This document shows, one piece after another, positions 18,232 to 27,010 of a DNA stretch of 64,000 nt (its first letter is position 1; each line of letters starts with the position of its first letter). The translations under genes and the position numbers were made by a program. The notes under the pieces are model-generated. The model saw only the letters and a list, made by a program, of their open reading frames with translations. It was not told the DNA's origin and made no database searches. Origin of the DNA: Pseudothermotoga hypogea DSM 11164 = NBRC 106472 (GTDB taxonomy: Bacteria; Thermotogota; Thermotogae; Thermotogales; DSM-5069); assembly GCF_000816145.1 (NCBI RefSeq), contig NZ_CP007141.1, positions 1,736,001 through 1,800,000 on the forward strand, given 5' to 3'.

Positions 18232-18966
18232 GTGAGGAAGATCTTCCTGCTCTCATTGTTGTGCCTCGGCTCGTTGATCTTCGCCTTCGAAGAGATCGAC
18301 GCACTCTTTTTCGAGGCGCGTTCAGAAAGAAACACCGAGAGGATCTTACAGATCATTCAAACGCTCGAATCACGGGGCGATCTCAACCAAAGCAGCGAGT
18401 TGCTCACCATTCTTGCAGATTGTTACCTGGAGTACGGCGATTGGGGTGTGGCGAAGGAACAGAAGGAGAAAACGTTGGAACAAGCGAGAAAGTATGCGGA
18501 GGCCGCGATCAAGTTGGACTCTCAAAACGGCAAGGCACACTACATCGCAGGTGCAGCGATAGGAAGGCTCGCACAGTACAAGGGGATCATCCAAAGTCTT
18601 TTCATGCTGGGTGATTTCGACAAATACATAAACAAGGCGATATCGCTGTTGAACGAAAACAACGAAAAAGAAAGACTCTACAAGACCTTTGCTTTGATAG
18701 CCTCGGGCATGAGATACAGAGACGTTCCATGGCCACTGTACGATTACAAAAAATCCGAGCAGCTGCTCTTCGAAGCGGCGAACTTGACGCCCAATTACTC
18801 CAACATCTATCTCGAACTGGGCTATCTTTACGTGAAGACGAACAACAAGCAGAAGGCTAAAGAGATGTTCCAAAAAGTACTCGAGATGGAACCGCATCCT
18901 TTGTTGGTTGCAGCGCACTTCAGTGCGGTCAAGACAGCTCAGGAAGAGTTCGAGAAGCTGAAGTGA
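18232..18966 (+). CDS. Exported TPR-repeat protein
   Basis: GTG start at 18232 with GGAGGGG upstream. RKIFLLSLLCLGSLIFAF is a signal peptide. The rest is alpha-helical with TPR-like units, clearest at PNYSNIYLELGYLYVKTNNKQKAKEMFQKVLEMEP in the last third. Probably a periplasmic scaffold; no catalytic motif. Its partner is unknown. TTGTATATT upstream may be part of its promoter. Confidence 0.8.
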   Translation: MRKIFLLSLLCLGSLIFAFEEIDALFFEARSERNTERILQIIQTLESRGDLNQSSELLTILADCYLEYGDWGVAKEQKEKTLEQARKYAEAAIKLDSQNGKAHYIAGAAIGRLAQYKGIIQSLFMLGDFDKYINKAISLLNENNEKERLYKTFALIASGMRYRDVPWPLYDYKKSEQLLFEAANLTPNYSNIYLELGYLYVKTNNKQKAKEMFQKVLEMEPHPLLVAAHFSAVKTAQEEFEKLK

Positions 18967-19186
18967 ACCAGATGTACGTTATGGCCACGCACTAACAGCA
19001 GAAAACCTTCAGTTGAAGTTTTGCTTGTTGCACCGATCGCTCGTTGTTCGACCAATAAGCTTGGAACGGTTCACTCTTGAGTGTCTCGCGGTTGAAATTT
19101 TTGCATCTTACGCATCCGCAGGGTGCATACGGTTTTGTCTTTGGGATTGGCGTATCGGCCTTGTTCGTCCTCGTTCAATTCTTGTT

Positions 19187-20836
19187 TTAGACTCTCTCGA
19201 CTGTTTCAAGTTTCACGTTCTCGTACACTCCGGCTTTCAACCTTTCAATGAAGCGTCTGGAAAGAAAGGAGTTGATATCGAAACAGTATTCTTCACGATA
19301 CTTTTCATCAACCATGCCGAAGAACGCCAGGTCGCCCTTCTCGTTCCGCCTTTTGCAAACCGTCTCACACTTCAACTTCCAAATCCACTGCAGGGCAAAG
19401 TGCGGCAGAAAGCTGTTGCCGAACTTCTCAGCAGTTTTCAGGAAAGTTTTCAAGGACGATTTTGGTAATTCTGAAGTTTTGAGCGGCACACCCAGAATGT
19501 TGCACAGCCTTCTGACGTACTCTTTGTAGAGTCTCCTGTTCAAATAATGCTCCAGTGGGAGTCTCGACAAAAATGTTGTCAACTCCAAATCCCAGAGAGG
19601 CATCAGCCAATCGTAACCCCAGAATTCGTAGACTCTTACGGAATTACCAATGAACTTTGCTTCCCTCTCCTGCCAAAGCCAGCATTGGTAGAAAGATGCC
19701 AATTTCTCGAAGGTGTCGTAAGAGGAACCGAACATGTTGAGAAAGCTCCGTATTCTTTCCTCAAAGACGTTTCTTTGCTCACAACTGTACGGGTTCAATA
19801 TGTAGAACCGCAACAGTATCGCTTTTAGGACATTCCTCTCACCGGCAAGTTTCGCAGGAATGTAGAGTGCAAAAGCTGCACTGTGGCCCGGCATGAAAAC
19901 AGAATCTGGTGGGATCAACTTTCTGTTTTGAAGTTCCATCACCGCTGGCCAGTCCTGAACGTGGGGAAGCGATGCCAAACCACTTGAGTACTTCTCGTAT
20001 TTTCTCATCGCATCACTCTCATACCACTTCTTCCAAGATTCTTCGCTGTACTCAACGAAAAGCCACCTGTAACCGAGACTCTCGGCAATGATTCGTGAAA
20101 CCTCTGAATCCACGTTTCCTGGAACACCGTAACTGAAGCACACAACGTTCTCGTATCCTGATCTCTTGAGCATCATTGCGATCAGTCTGGAATCGTACCC
20201 ACCAAACAACGGAATCACCGCTGTCCTGCCGTTCAAAACTTTTATCACACGCTTGAATACCCTCTGCAACACATCATCCAGCATTGTCAAGAGCGTTTCG
20301 CTGTCGGTGTTCAATTCTTTTTCCTTGTCTCTGCGATACAAAAAGTATCTCAAAGCGTTGATCTCACCGTCCTTGTTTACCCGCGTACGAATCCTAATCA
20401 TCTCACCCGCTTGGACTTGCTTTATTTGTCTGTACAGTGTTTCGTTGCCCGCCACGTGTCCCGTCACCAAGAATTCTTCTGCTGCATCTTCATCTAACGT
20501 CACAACAGATAGTTGTTTGAGTATCCAGAAAGCATCGTCGCTGACATATACGTTGCCATCTTCAAAGGCGTAAAACAAAGGCATACTTCTAATGTGATCT
20601 ACAGCCAAAACAATTTCGTTGTCATTCATCTTGACGAACGAGAATAATCCATTGAACTTCGTTATCTCGATCTCTATCTGGGACGGCGTCATGCTAACGA
20701 TTAGTCGGCACAGGTCCATGGCAGAGTACAAACGACCTTCGTAGTACACATGCCCCCTCACGTGAGCGCCGCATCCGTTCACGATCGAACTGACCCACCC
20801 ATTGTGTTGATAACTCCTGAAATGGGTTCTCAACAT
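19187..20836 (-). CDS. Asparagine-synthase-like protein lacking the N-terminal Cys
   Basis: About 550 residues. The C-terminal half has the asparagine-synthase ATP-pyrophosphatase loop (IPLFGGYDSRLIAMM, equivalent to SGGxDS), so it can adenylate and amidate or cyclise a carboxylate. The N-terminal half is like a class II glutamine amidotransferase (GHVYYEGRLYS, FNGLFSFV, VDHIRSMPLFY) but does not start with Met-Cys and has no nucleophile Cys, so it probably cannot use glutamine. I chose the ATG at 20836, seven bases from GGGGG. A second, decayed copy lies at 21878-22200. Substrate unknown; related enzymes act on surface sugars or peptides. Confidence 0.75.
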   Translation of the reverse strand: MLRTHFRSYQHNGWVSSIVNGCGAHVRGHVYYEGRLYSAMDLCRLIVSMTPSQIEIEITKFNGLFSFVKMNDNEIVLAVDHIRSMPLFYAFEDGNVYVSDDAFWILKQLSVVTLDEDAAEEFLVTGHVAGNETLYRQIKQVQAGEMIRIRTRVNKDGEINALRYFLYRRDKEKELNTDSETLLTMLDDVLQRVFKRVIKVLNGRTAVIPLFGGYDSRLIAMMLKRSGYENVVCFSYGVPGNVDSEVSRIIAESLGYRWLFVEYSEESWKKWYESDAMRKYEKYSSGLASLPHVQDWPAVMELQNRKLIPPDSVFMPGHSAAFALYIPAKLAGERNVLKAILLRFYILNPYSCEQRNVFEERIRSFLNMFGSSYDTFEKLASFYQCWLWQEREAKFIGNSVRVYEFWGYDWLMPLWDLELTTFLSRLPLEHYLNRRLYKEYVRRLCNILGVPLKTSELPKSSLKTFLKTAEKFGNSFLPHFALQWIWKLKCETVCKRRNEKGDLAFFGMVDEKYREEYCFDINSFLSRRFIERLKAGVYENVKLETVERV

Positions 20837-20999
20837 GAAAGAGCCCCCTTGGATTTCAACCTGAGTTGGTTCACACGTAATTGTACCACCCACCGAAGAT
20901 TTGATCCGGTCCTATCTTCAAAAGCGATGACTGCCAATACTTCACTCGCGTTTGGATCACGACATGGGTTCGCGTGCTCAACGCAGCAATGTTCGAGAA

Positions 21000-21140
21000 T
21001 TACAACTTTTCTGGGAACTTCTTCCTCACCGCATCGGTGCCCTTGTCGATCGTTTTCGTGAATTTTTCGTCTTTTTCCTCTTTCAATATCTCGAGCCACT
21101 CAGAGTTGGGAATTTGCAGGATCAAAGGATTAAAGATCCG
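21000..21140 (-). pseudogene. Remnant of a Fic gene, internally deleted
   Basis: Reading leftward, FNPLILQIPNSEWLEILKEE matches the start of the intact Fic protein at 22267-23226 and runs straight into TDAVRKKF, which matches its C-terminal TDAVRKM. About 245 codons, including the HPFxxGNGR catalytic motif, are gone. The flank at 20930-21000 also resembles the flank at 22205-22267. It is one half of a tandem duplication described under findings. Confidence 0.75.
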
Positions 21141-21188
21141 CGATATAATAGCAAATGTACCGAAGTAAGCTTTCGAGGTGAGTCTATT

Positions 21189-21485
21189 ATGGAAAATAAG
21201 AATGATATTTTCGAAATACTGAAACAGCAAAAACCGTATCTTGTTGAAAGATTCGGCGTCGAAGAGATCGCCCTCTTTGGTTCGTATGCGAGAGGTGAAA
21301 AGACGTTTGAGAGTGACATCGATATCTTGGTTGAATTCAGAAAAGGCTGTAAGACCTTCGATAACTACATGGATCTCAAATTTTATCTCGAAGAGCTCTT
21401 CAAAAAACCTGTTGACCTCGTTATCAAATCAGCGATAAAGCCCAGGTTGAAACGGTACATTTTGGAGGAAGCAAAATTTGTCTAA
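21189..21485 (+). CDS. mntA: MntA-type minimal nucleotidyltransferase antitoxin
   Basis: 98 residues. The nucleotidyltransferase motif GSYARGEKTFESDID fits GSx10DxD of MntA, which AMPylates and so silences its HEPN partner. ATG at 21189 with GAGGTGA upstream; the frame is open further up, but that part is the decayed Fic DNA on the other strand. It overlaps the next gene by eight bases, the usual operon layout of MNT/HEPN pairs. Confidence 0.85.
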   Translation: MENKNDIFEILKQQKPYLVERFGVEEIALFGSYARGEKTFESDIDILVEFRKGCKTFDNYMDLKFYLEELFKKPVDLVIKSAIKPRLKRYILEEAKFV

Positions 21486-21829
21486 GAAACGCGATATCAC
21501 CTTATTTTTGCAGGATATTATAGAAGACATTCAGCGAATTAAAAGGTTCACAGCACATTTAAAGTCAGCTGATGAGCTCCAATCCGATGACCTTGTTTTT
21601 TTATGCAGTATTGAAAGCCTTAGAAAACATCGGCGAAGCGGTAAAGAAGATCCCAGAGGATTTAAGAAATCTTTACGCAATAGATTGGAAGAAAATCACC
21701 GGTCTCAGGAACATACTTACCCATGAATACTTTGGCGTGGACAGCGAAATATTGTGGCAAGTCCTAAAAGAAAAACTTCCGGAACTCGAAAAGGCGGTTT
21801 TGTTTTTAATCCAGATCGTTGAGAAGTGA
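21478..21829 (+). pseudogene. hepT: HepT-type HEPN toxin, frameshifted in a T7 run
   Basis: The first frame (TTG at 21478, GGAGG nine bases upstream) reads SKKRDITLFLQDIIEDIQ..DDLVF and the second reads YAVLKALENIGEAVKKIPEDL..GLRNILTHEYFG..LIQIVEK. Together they make a normal HepT of about 115 residues with the RNase motif Rx4HxY (RNILTHEY). Removing one T from the seven at 21596-21602 restores the frame. It may be a true mutation, a sequencing error, or a slippage-controlled gene; the rest of the sequence is well kept, so decay is recent or absent. Confidence 0.75.
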
Positions 21830-21877
21830 CCTTTCACAAAAAAGCTTCTTAGTACATTCCTTCCTACGCTGAGCCAT

Positions 21878-22200
21878 TCAATGAATTTCCATGCCTCTGC
21901 GATACGAAAAATACCTCAAAGCGTTGATCCCACCACTTTTGTTTACCCGTGTACCAACTCTAGCCATTTCACCCGCCTTGACTTGCTTTATCTCTTTGTA
22001 GAGTGTTTCGTTGCCCGCCACATGACCCGTCACCAAGAATTCTTCTGCCGCATCTTCATCCATCGGTTGGTAAAGACGATTCTCATAGTAAGTAAACGTG
22101 ACCCCTCACGCGAGCGCTACATCCGTTCACAATCCATCGTGTTGATGATTCCCGAAATGGGCTCTCAACAAGAGGAAGTCACTTGGATTTCGAACTGAGT
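21878..22200 (-). pseudogene. Remnant of a second asparagine-synthase-like gene
   Basis: Reading leftward, MDEDAAEEFLVTGHVAGNETL followed by IKQVKAGEMARVGTRV is almost the same as residues in the intact gene at 19187-20836, and the DNA at 22085-22200 matches the 5' end of that gene. The stretch between is deleted and everything after INALRYFSYRR is lost. Clear paralogue, not functional. Confidence 0.8.
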
Positions 22201-22266
22201 TTAACACAGCCCTACATGACGGATCACGACATGCGTTCACGTACTCAGAGGAACGATCTTCGAGAA

Positions 22267-23226
22267 TCACGACTCACTCGGCAACTTCGGATAGACCATC
22301 CATCTTCCCTTCGGCTTGGTGGCTATCAAAGTCTTTCTCTCGATCATCTTCCTCACCGCATCGGTAGTCTTGTTGATCTTTTTCGCGAACTCTTCGGCCG
22401 GTACGAGATCTTTTGCGAAGAACCAACAGATCTGTCTATCGTAGGATTCGATCAACGCGCGAGCAACGAGTTCAGCCAAGTCTTCGGTGTCCTCTTCGCT
22501 CATTCGTTCATCTATCATCTGCACCGACAAATTTTTCGGTGATTCCTTCAACAGATCCCTCAAACCCTTTTCCGCTCTCTCGAGCGCCTTGATGTATCTG
22601 TCTCTGTCTTCGTTCTCGACACCCTTGATCGTCACGTTCAGATAACCGTAATAGATCAAGAAGAAGTTCGTCAGGATCCTGCCGATTCGCCCGTTTCCAT
22701 CTTCGAAAGGATGTATACACTCGAACAAAACGTGTGTCCTCGCGGTCGCTTCTTGGACCTCATGTTTTTCGTACGCGTACTGGACATATTCGAGCCAGAG
22801 TCTAATCCAATCGTCCAAGTCGAAAACTGGCGGCTTGATCTTCGCGCCGGTTATAACGATCGCACCGTGTCTGAAATCGCCGAGTTTTCGTGGATCAATC
22901 ATGTTCTCAAACAGCAATCTGTGTGCACTCCTCACCAAGGTCGTTCCAAAGGGCCTTTCACCCGTCATGGAGTACTCGAGCGCGAGATTGTAAAAGAGTC
23001 TTGCCGTCTTGAAGTAGTTCAGCACTTCGTCACTGGCCTTGTACTTTCCAGTCAAAGCTGCCTCGAGATCGTTCTCACTCGCGAAGATGCCCTCTATCAT
23101 GAGCGAGTTTCTCGTTTCCTCTTTTAGCATGTACAACCACTCAGAGTTGGGAATTTGCAAGATCAAAGGCTTAAAAATCTGCCTGCGCCACTCTATCAGT
23201 GCGGTTAACTTCTTCTTCACACCCAT
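22267..23226 (-). CDS. Fic-domain protein with inhibitory helix
   Basis: A Fic AMP-transferase (or related nucleotidyl/phosphoryl transferase). The catalytic motif HPFEDGNGRIGR matches HPFx(D/E)GNGRxxR exactly. Before the Fic core is SLMIEG, which fits the inhibitory (S/T)xxxE(G/N) motif, so this is a self-inhibited class. A C-terminal winged-helix-like end (AEEFAKKINKTTDAVRKMIERKTL in two parts) could bind DNA. About 319 residues. GTG at 23229, ATG at 23226 or GTG at 23220 are all possible starts. Target unknown. Confidence 0.88.
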   Translation of the reverse strand: MGVKKKLTALIEWRRQIFKPLILQIPNSEWLYMLKEETRNSLMIEGIFASENDLEAALTGKYKASDEVLNYFKTARLFYNLALEYSMTGERPFGTTLVRSAHRLLFENMIDPRKLGDFRHGAIVITGAKIKPPVFDLDDWIRLWLEYVQYAYEKHEVQEATARTHVLFECIHPFEDGNGRIGRILTNFFLIYYGYLNVTIKGVENEDRDRYIKALERAEKGLRDLLKESPKNLSVQMIDERMSEEDTEDLAELVARALIESYDRQICWFFAKDLVPAEEFAKKINKTTDAVRKMIERKTLIATKPKGRWMVYPKLPSES

Positions 23227-23229
23227 CAC

Positions 23230-23825
23230 CCTTGAATCTGTCCTGTTTAGTTGGACGGTTCACCCCTCGTATTCCAAAACCTTCATGTTTTACCACATAT
23301 TCTATCACACCTTCTTGTCCTGTTTCACGCCACAAAACAGAAAACGGACACACGGTAATACAAAGTTGATCCAAGAGAGTCATTAGATTCATTCGCAGAT
23401 CGGTCCCGTTCGGCTCGAACTGACAGACTCAACGCGTTTGCTTTCATAACTGGATCTTTCAGCCATCATCCCAGCAAAAATTTCTTGCTCGGTTGTTCAT
23501 CAGGTATTCTGATCTTTACAGGTAAATAGACGTTGACAAGAAAGGTTGAATACTTCAGACGTCGGTGCATAGCGGCTCACACAGTAAGTGGCCTTCAAGA
23601 GATAACGCCTGTCGTCTGAGACCTCCAAGATCAGACGTCAAAGACTCTTAAGGTCACGATCACTCACCGTCTTCATTGTAGATTCATTCAAGCAAAAAAG
23701 ACTCACACAGTGACGATTCTCTCGTGGTTCAGTGAAATCATTAGAGTTTTCTTAAAAACCAAAACAAAAATCTTTCATGAGAGGACAATAGAAATGGAAA
23801 CAAAAAACTTCAGGAGGTGATCAGA
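23230..23825. other. Gene-free stretch between Fic and a small secreted protein
   Basis: No frame here looks like a protein with confidence. A leftward stretch near 23260-23370 (LWRETGQEGVIEYVVKHEGFG) has some protein character but no start or ribosome binding site. Short direct repeats (CTCACACAGT twice, CAGACGTC twice) occur at 23575-23720. AT-rich DNA at 23740-23815 probably carries the promoter of the next gene, with no clear boxes. Confidence 0.5.
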
Positions 23826-24374
23826 GTGAAAAGGTTCATGGTTTTGACGGTGACACTGTTGATTCTCTCAACAATGATCTTCGCGGCAGGAAGATTTTCA
23901 AACCTTCCACAGACCAACAGGTTTTTCCAACCACAGATGCCGAATCTGCCAGCTTACAGACAACCCTTAGCTCCAAGATATCAAACAAAACAGCAGTTCA
24001 CCTACCAAGAGTTGTTCGAAGAGATGAACCTGACAAAGGAACAAGCTCGAAGGATACTCAGCGTGATCAAGGATGCGAAAGTAAAGCTTGAAGAGTTACA
24101 GAAGCAGTACAAAGAGCTGCATGAGAACTCCAAGAGCATGAGCGTGTACGAGTTCAGAACCAAGGTAAGAGAACTGAACCAAAAGCTTGCAGAGATCATA
24201 CATCAGATGAGAGAAGAGATAGAAAAGACGATCAACGTGGAACAGCTACAGAGGTTGATGCAAACTTGCAGGCTCAGAAAGACTGAGATGTTCGCAGGGC
24301 CTAAGGTAGGCTTCAGAGGACCAGCGTTCTTGGACGAAGACTTCATAGACGCGCTCGAAGAGTACACAAAGTAA
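23826..24374 (+). CDS. Small secreted coiled-coil protein
   Basis: GTG start with AGGAGGTGATC upstream, an excellent site, suggesting strong expression. A signal peptide (VLTVTLLILSTMIFAAG) is followed by a Pro/Gln/Asn-rich linker to residue 60 and a helical, charged segment (MNLTKEQARRILSVIKDAK.. to about residue 150) that resembles periplasmic Spy/CpxP-like helical proteins only in a general way. 182 residues. Family not recognised. It has its own strong terminator. Confidence 0.8.
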   Translation: MKRFMVLTVTLLILSTMIFAAGRFSNLPQTNRFFQPQMPNLPAYRQPLAPRYQTKQQFTYQELFEEMNLTKEQARRILSVIKDAKVKLEELQKQYKELHENSKSMSVYEFRTKVRELNQKLAEIIHQMREEIEKTINVEQLQRLMQTCRLRKTEMFAGPKVGFRGPAFLDEDFIDALEEYTK

Positions 24375-24390
24375 ACACCACCCCCACAAC

Positions 24391-24414
24391 GCGCCGGCTG
24401 AGCCGGCGCTTTTT
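24391..24414 (+). terminator. Rho-independent terminator
   Basis: GCGCCGGC and GCCGGCGC form a perfect 8-bp G+C stem with a TGA loop, followed by TTTTT, 16 bp after the stop of the small secreted protein. Confidence 0.95.
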
Positions 24415-24588
24415 ATATGAGCACACAAGATGCCCACATGGCTGTGATGAGCACACATTGTGGAGTTTGTGAAAATGTGCTGATAGTCATGCGAAGAACT
24501 CTATCGCCAGTCGAAATATACCAGTGAACACACCGAATCCACCGAGGGGTGACTCGCTTTATTGTGGCGAATCGTTGATCCGTCTTCT

Positions 24589-24945
24589 TCACACCTCGAC
24601 ACAATTCTTCTCCACGAACCTTTTCCACCACGATTCGTATTCTTCAACGCTCGCCAGATGGATCTGGAACGGAGAAAGCGAGCCGATCGATCTTTTGATG
24701 TGCGTCCTCACCCATCTGTTCTCTTCCCAGTTCGAAGAAAACTTCTCTGAGACGATCAAAACGTCTATATCGCTGTTCGCGTTCCAATCGCCTCGAACGA
24801 CCGAACCGAAGATCAAAACTTTCAGATCGTCGCTGAGAAGATCTCTCGCGATACGTTTTATCTTCTCACCGTGCTCAAGGTAGTTCTCGAAGTATTTTTT
24901 CCTCTCTTCCCAAATCTTCTTACTTATCGAAATCAAGCTTTTCAT
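24589..24945 (-). CDS. Minimal nucleotidyltransferase, MNT/HEPN type
   Basis: 118 residues. FGSVVRGDWNANSDIDVL carries GSx10DxD. The ATG at 24945 has GGAGG nine bases upstream. The gene upstream in the same direction is a truncated HEPN protein (24998-25153), so this looks like half of a second toxin-antitoxin or antitoxin-like pair whose partner is broken. The C-terminus (FQIHLASVEEYESWWKRFV) is typical of thermophile homologues. Confidence 0.82.
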   Translation of the reverse strand: MKSLISISKKIWEERKKYFENYLEHGEKIKRIARDLLSDDLKVLIFGSVVRGDWNANSDIDVLIVSEKFSSNWEENRWVRTHIKRSIGSLSPFQIHLASVEEYESWWKRFVEKNCVEV

Positions 24946-24997
24946 TCATGGTGACCTCCAGAAAGTTTAAGAATTTTCTGTATTCGTCTATCAGCTT

Positions 24998-25153
24998 CTA
25001 AGCCAAGTTCTTGGTGAAGACCTTCGGGAAATACCTGCTCGCGAAGTAGGCGTCGGACAGATCGTCGAAGAACAACTCATTCTCCAATAAATACAGCGCG
25101 TTGGAAAAGAACCTCTTGCTCTTCTCTTTCAGAAACCCAACATCTTTCGTCAT
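24998..25153 (-). pseudogene. Truncated HEPN-domain protein
   Basis: The first part, MTKDVGFLKEKSKRFFSNAL, looks like the start of a HEPN domain; it passes directly into DLSDAYFASRYFPKVF, which looks like the C-terminal part, and stops at TAG. The usual middle (about 60 residues) is missing. After the stop the frame continues KLIDEYRKFLNFLE, as in an intact relative. Deletion plus a stop make this a probable pseudogene. Confidence 0.6.
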
Positions 25154-25201
25154 GTTCCCTGCCCACGGCAATGATACCACGCCCCCATTTCGTTCTGACA
25201 A

Positions 25202-25762
25202 AGGAAAGCGTCTTCTTCACACCTAAGGATCGTCGTTCTGGCATTGAGAAGCGTCGTGCGAACTACAACGAGTTGAAATCGCGTTTCACGTGCAGGTGAA
25301 CCTTCCACCTTGATTTTCGCGGAAGTGGAAAATTGAGCTTGATCACTGTCATTCTCAAACGGCTTATAAACACCCGAAATTATAATCGATAAATTCGAAC
25401 GATTTTCCTTGGCCACTACAGCTTCGACAGCAACGTTCTGATTCAGCACGATTTTCCGAGTAATTCTTTCTATGATAGAACGTTCTTGAACGTATTCACG
25501 CGATCTTTTGAAACACTCTGTAGCTTGTCTTCGTCGGAGTTGATTACGTGAATCGCATTGAACTGAAGAATCTTTCTGACGGTACAAAACACCATCAAAT
25601 GCACAAAAATGGTAAGCAGTAGATAACCGCTAATTATGTCTAAAGCCAGCTCATCGAGAAAAATCATCTAAATTCACTATCCTACCGGCCACTTCTTCTC
25701 CAACGACAAAGAGTTCGATGAGTCCTGAGATTCTATCTTCTATTCAAGCAAAGAGAAACATC
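25202..25762. other. Decayed DNA, no intact gene
   Basis: Leftward fragments such as VLNQNVAVEAVVAKENRSNLS look like remains of a protein but carry no start, ribosome binding site or family motif. A related fragment (NRTNLSIMIYEY) and the DNA word ATAAATTCG recur at 26580-26630. Confidence 0.45.
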
Positions 25763-26329
25763 TCATTCCTTTAAGAGCTCGAAAGAAACGATTTCCTCAA
25801 GAGGCTTTCTTTCGTATTTGTCTCTTTCATCCTCGGGATAACCCACCGGAAGAATGACTTCAAGACGATAATCGCTGGGGGCCTCGATCGCTCTCGCTAC
25901 GTCACCCGGATTTGGCGGAGTGTAAGTTACCGTCCCCAAACCTTCCTCCTCCAGAGCCAGCAGAAGATAACCAATGGCAAGCCAGGTGGATTCTTTGGAG
26001 AACGGGGCGTCTTTCCGCGCGAAAACGAGGATCAGATATGGTGCCTCTTGTAAAAACGGTTTCTCCCAGCTGAAACCCTTCTCTTTCAACCAACTTCCAA
26101 GTTCGCCCCTTACACTCAGATGGAAGCTCTTCTCCGCCGATTCACAGATCTCTCGAATCTGTGATCTTCTTTCCCGGTTTTCCACCACCACGAAACGCCA
26201 GGGTTGCGCGTTCATGCCCGAGGGAGCTTCTCTGGCCACTGCCAGGCATTTGAGGAGCTTTTCAATCGGAGGTTTTTCCCGTTTGAACTTTCGAACCGTC
26301 TTTCTTTTCTTCGCCAGATCCAGAATCAT
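25763..26329 (-). CDS. Nitroreductase-family flavoprotein
   Basis: 188 residues, the size of small FMN-dependent nitroreductases. The FMN-binding start RKTVRKFKREKPP, the family segment APSGMNAQPWRFVVV and the C-terminal GLGTVTYTPPN..VILPVGYPEDE are present. GGAGGTGTCTGG precedes the ATG at the right distance. Substrate not predictable. It stands alone between decayed stretches. Confidence 0.9.
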   Translation of the reverse strand: MILDLAKKRKTVRKFKREKPPIEKLLKCLAVAREAPSGMNAQPWRFVVVENRERRSQIREICESAEKSFHLSVRGELGSWLKEKGFSWEKPFLQEAPYLILVFARKDAPFSKESTWLAIGYLLLALEEEGLGTVTYTPPNPGDVARAIEAPSDYRLEVILPVGYPEDERDKYERKPLEEIVSFELLKE

Positions 26330-27010
26330 CCAGACACCTCCGCAGGAATGATTCAGTTCCTATCACCCTGAACACAAACCACGATTTCTTCTTCCTTCTC
26401 CAGTTGGCCTTTGCCAAATAACCTTTTCACATCACTGTCTGCGATCATGCTGACATTGCGGGAAACCACCCACGATGATATCCGCGAGTACCACAGACCA
26501 CTTTTCCGTCGTTAATGATGCGCGGCTGGTCAATTTTATCATCACACGCCACGCACTTTTCTCAGTCGATACTCATAGATCATGATCGATAAATTCGTGC
26601 GGTTTTGTCGAATGCACTCTATAAATTCGAGCAGTTTACTTGGAATAAAATGAGATTTCTGTCATCCAGGATACCATCTTCAAGGACGATGGTACCACAG
26701 GGATTCCCGCGTGGTTATTCTTGGCAGTGATACTGAGATTAGTTGAAGCGTTTTCGCTTCTGAGGTGATTTTCCACAAAGACTATCGCGGTCAAACAAGC
26801 GGCATTCTTTACTCTTGTCCTCAAGAACAAAGATGAGGTGCTGGCAGAAACGTCCGTTTAGAAATCGCTGGCTCAGGCAAGAAGTCAAAGCGAGCCAAGT
26901 CTGTAATATGCGGCGATATCGACCTGCCTGTTCGAAACGCAATTCCGATGTGGACGTTCGCCATGGAATGTTAGGGTTCGTTCAGGAGCAAAAAAGATAC
27001 CAAGAATGCT
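26330..27010. other. Decayed DNA, no intact gene
   Basis: Short leftward frames (NLSITAKNNHAGIPVVPSSL at 26640-26740, RTRVKNAACLTAIVFVENHL before it) have some protein character but are broken by stops and have no ribosome binding sites. It joins the left end of the polysaccharide locus. Confidence 0.45.

Noticed and set aside
18967-19186. tRNA-like or coding content in the gap after the TPR gene
   Set aside because: No cloverleaf with a TTCRANY loop could be drawn and the open frame lacks a start site; only a weak CTTCA/TGAAG hairpin was seen.
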